Below are positions 7,453 through 11,559 of a DNA stretch of 11,559 nt, piece by piece. This DNA is from CAZZBK01 sp964652155. GTDB taxonomy: Bacteria; Planctomycetota; Planctomycetia; Pirellulales; PNKZ01. Below the pieces are notes generated by a model. That model worked only from the letters and a program-made list of their open reading frames with translations. It made no database searches and was not told the origin of the DNA. The stretch is taken from positions 1-11,559 of the forward strand of contig CAZZBK010000161.1 in assembly GCA_964652155.1 (NCBI GenBank), written 5' to 3'. Each line of letters opens with the position of its first letter. The stretch's first letter is position 1. Made by a program: the position numbers and the translations under genes.

Positions 7453-7518
7453 ACCACGCGATCCAGGTATCGTCGATGTTCTCTGAAGAGAACGTCGACG
7501 ATACCTGGATCGCGTGGT
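7453..7518. repeat. Near-perfect long inverted repeat (31-bp arms, 4-base loop)
   Basis: The left arm 7453-7483 begins ACCACGCGATCCAGGTATCG and the right arm 7488-7518 is its reverse complement, with one difference (T at 7477 opposite G at 7494). The loop is TGAA. In a plus-strand RNA that pair is a U-G wobble, so the whole stem would be paired; in a minus-strand RNA it would be an A-C mismatch. The stem is followed on the plus strand by TTTTGG, a poor terminator tail. It could be an unusually long terminator of a gene lost by insertion, a MITE-like palindrome or a structured RNA. Confidence 0.85.
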
Positions 7519-7728
7519 TTTGGTGTAACTGCAGCAAAGATCGTTAGTTACGGCCAGATCTGTGCGATCCTTTCGTGGAAATGATAACTGCTCGGAACCT
7601 CGGTCCAGTGACAAGGCGGGGACCGGCGTGTCGGTGAGATATATTGCGTCAGCAATACCTACTCCGAACGGGCTCGTGTGAGCTGTTGAAACTTTCGGAA
7701 AGAATTGCGACCAAGCGTGACGCTGGTT

Positions 7729-7745
7729 AACATGTCTGACATGTT
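7729..7745. promoter_or_regulatory. Palindromic operator candidate for the GntR/FadR regulator
   Basis: AACATGT-CTG-ACATGTT is a perfect 7+3+7 palindrome whose centre GT-N3-AC matches the core of FadR-subfamily operators (consensus close to TNGTNNNACNA). It lies 35 bases before the ATG at 7781. Its right end overlaps a perfect -35 box TTGACA (7744-7749), although no good -10 follows; if that box is used, transcription would begin about at the start codon, giving a nearly leaderless message. Both points argue for autorepression, which is an inference. Confidence 0.6.
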
Positions 7746-7780
7746 GACACGCAGATTGTTTCGCTAGTTCGGTGCTACCC

Positions 7781-8470
7781 ATGTACATCACTGCCATTGA
7801 ACGTCAATCGACGGCCGATCGGGTCGTCGAGCGGATTGCGAATGTTATTCGCGAACACAAACTCACCGCTGGCGAGCGGTTGCCCGGCGAGCATGAGCTG
7901 GTCGAGCAATTGAAAGTCAGTCGACCCGTGCTGCGTGAGGCGCTCGCGCGGCTGCAAAGCATGGGACTCGTCGATATCCAACGCGGTCGAGGCACCTTCG
8001 TGGGGAACGCCACGAGTCTGGCGAACTGCGTGCGGCTGTTGCGGTCGGCGGTCACCATCTCGCCGCAAGAGTTGCTGTCGTACGCCGAGTTGCGATCAGC
8101 CATCGAAGTGCAGGCCGCGCGACAAGCTGCCGAACGGGCAACCGATGACGATGTGGTCGATCTATCCACGTTGCTCAAACGATTGGATGACGACGAGTTG
8201 CCGTACGCCGAGGCTTTGGAACTCGACTTCCAATTCCATCGCAAGCTGCTCGATGTGGCGGGCAACCCGATAATGCAGAATTTGATGGAGGTGATTTACG
8301 CGTTTGTGCTGACGCAAATGGCGCGCACGACTCCATCCCAGCGTGAAAACCAATTGGGCCGCCGCTTGCATAAGGCAATTCTGACGGCCATTCGCAACCA
8401 CGATCCCGACGCGGCGGCAAAGGCGATGCAGCAACACATGCAGGCGGTACTCAAGCGACTGGAATCGTAG
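7781..8470 (+). CDS. GntR family transcriptional regulator, FadR subfamily (FCD domain)
   Basis: A 229-residue regulator from the ATG at 7781; a GTG at 7772 in the same frame would add three residues. Neither has a Shine-Dalgarno. The N-terminal winged helix-turn-helix (about 8-76) contains RLPGEHELVEQLKVSRPVLR and LVDIQRGRGTFVGN, classic for GntR. The C-terminal all-helical FCD ligand domain (about 95-225) keeps the usual metal/ligand residues: Asp149 and His153 in LDFQFHRKLLDVAGNP, His197 in RRLHKAIL and His219 in MQQHMQAV. FadR-subfamily proteins of this kind typically sense sugar acids or other small carboxylates and repress a neighbouring operon. Here the next gene begins six bases after the stop, with a sialidase-like gene after that, so those are the likely targets. 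The effector cannot be read from the sequence. Confidence 0.95.
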   Translation: MYITAIERQSTADRVVERIANVIREHKLTAGERLPGEHELVEQLKVSRPVLREALARLQSMGLVDIQRGRGTFVGNATSLANCVRLLRSAVTISPQELLSYAELRSAIEVQAARQAAERATDDDVVDLSTLLKRLDDDELPYAEALELDFQFHRKLLDVAGNPIMQNLMEVIYAFVLTQMARTTPSQRENQLGRRLHKAILTAIRNHDPDAAAKAMQQHMQAVLKRLES

Positions 8471-8476
8471 GAGCCA

Positions 8477-11020
8477 ATGATGAGACGTGTATGCCTATGT
8501 TTTGTGTGGCTGCTTCTCGCGCCGATCGCGGTCTTGGCTGTAGATCGTGCTCCGACGCCCGAGCAATTGACGTTCTTCGAGTCGAAGATTCGCCCCGTGT
8601 TGGTGACGCATTGCTATGAATGTCACGCCGCTGGGGCGAAGATCGTGCAAGGTGGTTTGCGGGTCGACTCGCGTGACGGGCTGCTCAAAGGGGGCGACAC
8701 CGGAGCAGCGATCATACCAGGCAAGACTGCGGAGAGTTTGCTGATCAAGGCGTTGCGATACGACGGGCTTGAGATGCCGCCAAGGGGCAAGTTGCCAGAT
8801 GCGGTCGTCAAGGATTTCGAAACCTGGATCGCGATGGGAGCGCCCGACCCGCGCGTGGCTGATGAACCGCAGGTGATTCGCACGATCGATCTGGAAGCCG
8901 GTCGCAAACATTGGGCGTTTCAACCGGTGACCAATCCGCCGTTGCCGTCGGTGACCGATGACACTTGGCCGATCGATGCTTTGGATCGATTCGTGCTCGC
9001 ACGATTGGAAAAAGTGGGGCTGCGTCCGGTGGCCGACGCCGATCGATACACATGGCTGCGACGAGTGTCGCTCGATTTGACCGGCCTGCCGCCGACTCCT
9101 GCCGAGATCGAAGCGTTTGTACGCGACAACTCTCCGCGCGCCTGTGAAGCGGTCGTGGATCGGCTGCTCGATTCGCGAGCCTATGGCGAACGCTGGGCAC
9201 GCCACTGGCTCGATCTCACCGGCTATGCCGACATGATCGGCACTTCGAATAATGTCTTTGCCGAACATGCGTGGCGCTATCGTGATTACCTGATTGAGGC
9301 GTATCGTAAAGACAAACCATTCGATCGCTTTGTCCGCGAGCAGATTGCCGGAGACCTGTTGCCAGCTACGTCGCCCATCGAACGGGCCGAGAACATCACG
9401 GCGACCGGCTTTCTGATGGTGGGTGATGTCGAGATCGTCGAGCCCGACAAGGCCAAGATGGAGGCCGATCACGTCGACACGCAGGTCATCAAGGTCGGCA
9501 ACACGTTCTTGGGCATGACACTCGGCTGCGTCCGCTGTCACGATCACAAGTTCGACCCAATCGCGCTGCAAGACTACTACGGCATCGCGGGCATGCTGCG
9601 CAGCTCGCCGTCGACGCACAAAATTCCCTTCGGCGTCTGGAGCAGTTTGAATACGACCGACTTGCCGGAGACGCCCGAACAGCTCGCGGCGCGTCAGAAA
9701 CTGGAAGCCGAGCAGGCCAAGAAGCTGTCCACCATGAAGAGCGACCGCGAACGACTTGAGGGTGAAAAGAAGTCGCTCGACCAGGAGTTGGCCCAGCTCG
9801 AACAGGCAGAGAAGTCGGCTGAATCGAGCGGCGAGGAAACCAACGCTGCGACGCCAGACGCGAAGGCATCGCTCACCAAGCGGCGGGATGAGGTGACGGC
9901 ACAGCTCAAGCAACTCGGGTCAGCGATTCAACACGCCGAGTTCTTTGCGTCGAGGGTGCCCAAAGCGTTTGCAATGCACGATGGCAATCAGCCAAGCGAC
10001 ATGCCGATCTACATTCGCGGCAATCCGTATGCGCCCGGCAAGATAGTCCCACGGGGAGTGTTGCAAGTCGCCTCGTGGAGCAAGTTTCCCGCGATCCCGA
10101 CGGGACAAAGTGGGCGTTTGCAACTGGCCGATTGGTTGGCCGACCGGCGAAATCCACTCACGCCGCGAGTCACGGTCAATCGCATCTGGCAAAAGTTGTT
10201 CGGCGAGGGGCTCGTCCGCAGTGTCGATTACTTCGGCACACGCGGCGAGACGCCGTCTCATCCCGCGCTGCTCGATCATCTGGCGACCCGATTCATGAAC
10301 GACGGCTGGTCGCAGAAACGGTTGATTCGAGCCATCGTGTTGAGCCGTGCGTATCGGCTGAGCAGCGTGAACCAAGCCGCCGCGATGAAAGTTGATCCCG
10401 ACAATCGGCTGTTGTGGCGGATGAATCGTCAGCGACTTGACGCCGAAGCGTTGCGGGACGGGCTGTTGGCCGTGAGCGGCGAGTTGCAATCGAGCGCCGG
10501 CGGCCCAGCGCTCGTGTTGGAAGAGGTCGAGAACTGCGCCGCGCTGGTGCAGAAAGGGGTAAATCCGCCGAACTACACGCATCGCAAGCCGCGGACGAAC
10601 GAAGAGTTTGTACGGACGATTTATCTGCCGGTGATGCGCACGAACACCGCCACCCACGATCGCCTGCGATCGTTCTTTGATTTCGTCAACCCGGCCCAGA
10701 TCGCTGGCCAGCGCAGTCAGACGGTCGTGCCGACGCAATCGTTGTTTGTGATGAACAATGACCTCTTTCGCAAACGGGCCAAAACACTGGCCGATCGTCT
10801 ACTCGCCGAATCATCGTCATCGGATGCAAGATTGAATCAACTTTGGTTGCGCGTCTTTGGCCGTCCGATCACATCGGCCGAGCAGCGTGACGCCGCGGAG
10901 TTCTTGGCTCAACTCGACGCGACGCTCGAAACCAATGATGCCTCTGCACGCGAGAGATTGCGTTGGCAAGAGCTTTGCCATTCGCTGTTGGCGTCGAACG
11001 AATTTATGTTCCGCTTATAA
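8477..11020 (+). CDS. Secreted cytochrome-c-like protein with PSCyt1, DUF1549 and DUF1553 domains
   Basis: An 847-residue exported protein of the same planctomycete family as the one at the left end, but with a different layout. Signal peptide at about 1-22; PSCyt1 cytochrome-like domain (about 30-125) with a standard heme motif CYECH at 46-50 and a possible distal Met in LEMPPRGKLP (residue 100); DUF1549 (about 145-380, with RRVSLDLTGLPPTPAEIEAF and a second motif CVRCHDHKFDP at 351-361); a charged coiled-coil insert (about 400-485, Glu/Lys/Gln-rich, broken by an acidic Ser/Glu stretch); DUF1553 (about 553-845, with PLTPRVTVNRIWQKLFGEG). The ribosome site TAGGAG (8468-8473) overlaps the regulator's stop and favours the second ATG at 8480. 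It is co-transcribed with the regulator and the sialidase-like gene. No DUF1501 gene follows, unlike the usual pairing. Function unknown; heme binding is expected. Confidence 0.95.
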   Translation: MMRRVCLCFVWLLLAPIAVLAVDRAPTPEQLTFFESKIRPVLVTHCYECHAAGAKIVQGGLRVDSRDGLLKGGDTGAAIIPGKTAESLLIKALRYDGLEMPPRGKLPDAVVKDFETWIAMGAPDPRVADEPQVIRTIDLEAGRKHWAFQPVTNPPLPSVTDDTWPIDALDRFVLARLEKVGLRPVADADRYTWLRRVSLDLTGLPPTPAEIEAFVRDNSPRACEAVVDRLLDSRAYGERWARHWLDLTGYADMIGTSNNVFAEHAWRYRDYLIEAYRKDKPFDRFVREQIAGDLLPATSPIERAENITATGFLMVGDVEIVEPDKAKMEADHVDTQVIKVGNTFLGMTLGCVRCHDHKFDPIALQDYYGIAGMLRSSPSTHKIPFGVWSSLNTTDLPETPEQLAARQKLEAEQAKKLSTMKSDRERLEGEKKSLDQELAQLEQAEKSAESSGEETNAATPDAKASLTKRRDEVTAQLKQLGSAIQHAEFFASRVPKAFAMHDGNQPSDMPIYIRGNPYAPGKIVPRGVLQVASWSKFPAIPTGQSGRLQLADWLADRRNPLTPRVTVNRIWQKLFGEGLVRSVDYFGTRGETPSHPALLDHLATRFMNDGWSQKRLIRAIVLSRAYRLSSVNQAAAMKVDPDNRLLWRMNRQRLDAEALRDGLLAVSGELQSSAGGPALVLEEVENCAALVQKGVNPPNYTHRKPRTNEEFVRTIYLPVMRTNTATHDRLRSFFDFVNPAQIAGQRSQTVVPTQSLFVMNNDLFRKRAKTLADRLLAESSSSDARLNQLWLRVFGRPITSAEQRDAAEFLAQLDATLETNDASARERLRWQELCHSLLASNEFMFRL

Positions 11021-11023
11021 CAC

Positions 11024-11027
11024 GGAG
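11024..11027 (+). promoter_or_regulatory. Ribosome binding site fixing a TTG start
   Basis: GGAG lies eight bases before a TTG at 11036, and no in-frame ATG precedes the signal peptide. The TTG-initiated frame begins directly with a good signal sequence, so this site decides the start of the sialidase-like gene. Confidence 0.7.
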
Positions 11028-11035
11028 TGTCGTCG

Positions 11036-11559
11036 TTGAAACTCACCTTCAGCCTCATCGCCGCCCTACTGCTTGCGCCGTTTGATGCGTTTGCTCAAGC
11101 ACAGCCCGCTGTTGCCAATGCCGCAAAGGTTGCAAGACGTGCCTGGGAGTCAGCGCCGGCTGAAAAACAAGCCCAATGGATGCAACAGCGCGAGGCGTTG
11201 AAGCACGTCGACCTAGTCGATGACACGCAGCGGCAGATCGTCATTGCGAAAGGAGGCTATGGACCGGAGAGTTATCACGCTCATCCCACCACGGCGTTGC
11301 TGGCGGACAACAAGACGATCTTTTGTGTCTGGAATCTCGGCCACGGTGGACACGCTGGCCCGATGGCACGCAGCGATGACGCGGGGCTGACGTGGCGGCG
11401 AATCGACGACGCGCTGCCGCCGAACTACGCCAACTTCAAGAACTGCCCCAGCATCTACCGCATAACCGATCCGCAAGGTAAAGAGCGATTGTGGGTCTTT
11501 GCGGCACGCACCTTGACCGACAAGGAGAATCCGCGGCAGATCGACGGCCGTCACCAAGG
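11036..11559 (+). CDS. Secreted sialidase-like (Asp-box/BNR) protein, N-terminal part (runs off the right edge)
   Basis: The frame is open for 174 codons from a TTG at 11036 to the window edge. It starts with a clear signal peptide (MKLTFSLIAALLLAPFDAFA, 1-20). An Asp-box, SDDAGLTW, lies at 113-120 in the context GPMARSDDAGLTWRRIDDAL, and HPTTALLADNKTIFCVWNLG just before it is the usual first beta-propeller strand region of the sialidase/neuraminidase fold. Whether the catalytic Arg triad, Asp, Glu and Tyr are present cannot be judged from the part seen. Many planctomycete members of this superfamily are not proven sialidases, so the substrate stays open. It begins 15 bases after the previous stop and belongs to the regulator operon. 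Confidence 0.88.
   Translation, partial: MKLTFSLIAALLLAPFDAFAQAQPAVANAAKVARRAWESAPAEKQAQWMQQREALKHVDLVDDTQRQIVIAKGGYGPESYHAHPTTALLADNKTIFCVWNLGHGGHAGPMARSDDAGLTWRRIDDALPPNYANFKNCPSIYRITDPQGKERLWVFAARTLTDKENPRQIDGRHQ

Larger units (their letters stand above)
7227..7771. other. Divergent gene-free spacer between the element and the regulator operon
   Basis: This 545-bp stretch separates the leftward element operon from the rightward regulator operon. It holds a possible -10 box for the leftward operon (CATAAT, minus strand, 7285-7290, with no good -35), a long hairpin (7453-7518), a small inverted repeat TATTGC-gtca-GCAATA (7642-7657) and a palindrome (7729-7745) just before the regulator. I found no convincing gene: the long minus-strand frame at 7411-7797 crosses the hairpin and has no protein-like character. 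The right end of the integrated element should lie here, but no copy of the tRNA 3' end is visible. Confidence 0.7.

Noticed and set aside
7411..7797. Minus-strand 128-codon open frame in the spacer
   Set aside because: It runs through the long hairpin and over the operator and regulator start; the translation looks random and has no domain.
8495..9913. Minus-strand 472-codon open frame
   Set aside because: Antisense shadow of the 847-aa gene, whose family assignment is certain; no domain, and no ribosome site was considered convincing.
9920..10738. Minus-strand 272-codon open frame
   Set aside because: Also antisense to the DUF1553 part of the same gene, with an Arg/Gln/His-rich shadow composition.

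Overview
The window looks like planctomycete chromosome, probably of the Pirellulales type. It carries two large secreted proteins of the planctomycete-typical family that combines a cytochrome-c-like CxxCH segment with DUF1549 and DUF1553, one followed directly by a DUF1501 protein. The organism call is an inference from these families; no rRNA or other marker is present.

Layout. (1) 1-2614, minus strand: a two-gene operon, DUF1549/DUF1553 cytochrome-like protein then a DUF1501 protein that runs off the left edge. (2) 2847-2935, plus strand: a complete tRNA-Ser(GCT) followed by a hairpin and a cluster of GTTTGTCYCAGT-type repeats. (3) 3150-7226, all genes on the minus strand and visibly more AT-rich than the flanks: a putative integrative element with a tyrosine recombinase, a small helix-turn-helix excisionase-like protein, an AAA+ ATPase, a small broken (or frameshift-dependent) gene and an unknown 392-residue protein. 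(4) 7227-7771: gene-free spacer with a near-perfect 31-bp-arm hairpin and a palindromic operator candidate. (5) 7781-11559, plus strand: a GntR/FadR-type regulator, a second PSCyt1/DUF1549/DUF1553 protein and the start of a secreted sialidase-like (Asp-box) protein, closely packed like an operon.

How the parts fit. The recombinase beside the tRNA and the small HTH protein that overlaps or nearly abuts it look like the integration/excision module. The 392-aa protein, the ~81-aa protein and the AAA+ ATPase form a tightly packed operon (5-bp gap, then an 8-bp overlap) whose job I cannot name; this is the best candidate for something undescribed. The small middle gene is interrupted by one extra T in a T5 run, so it is a sequencing error, a fresh pseudogene or a +1 frameshift gene. 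On the right, the regulator sits beside a sialidase-like gene and a multi-domain cytochrome-like protein, suggesting a regulated locus for acquiring or breaking down an acidic sugar or glycan. No second copy of the tRNA 3' end was found, so the far boundary of the element is undefined.
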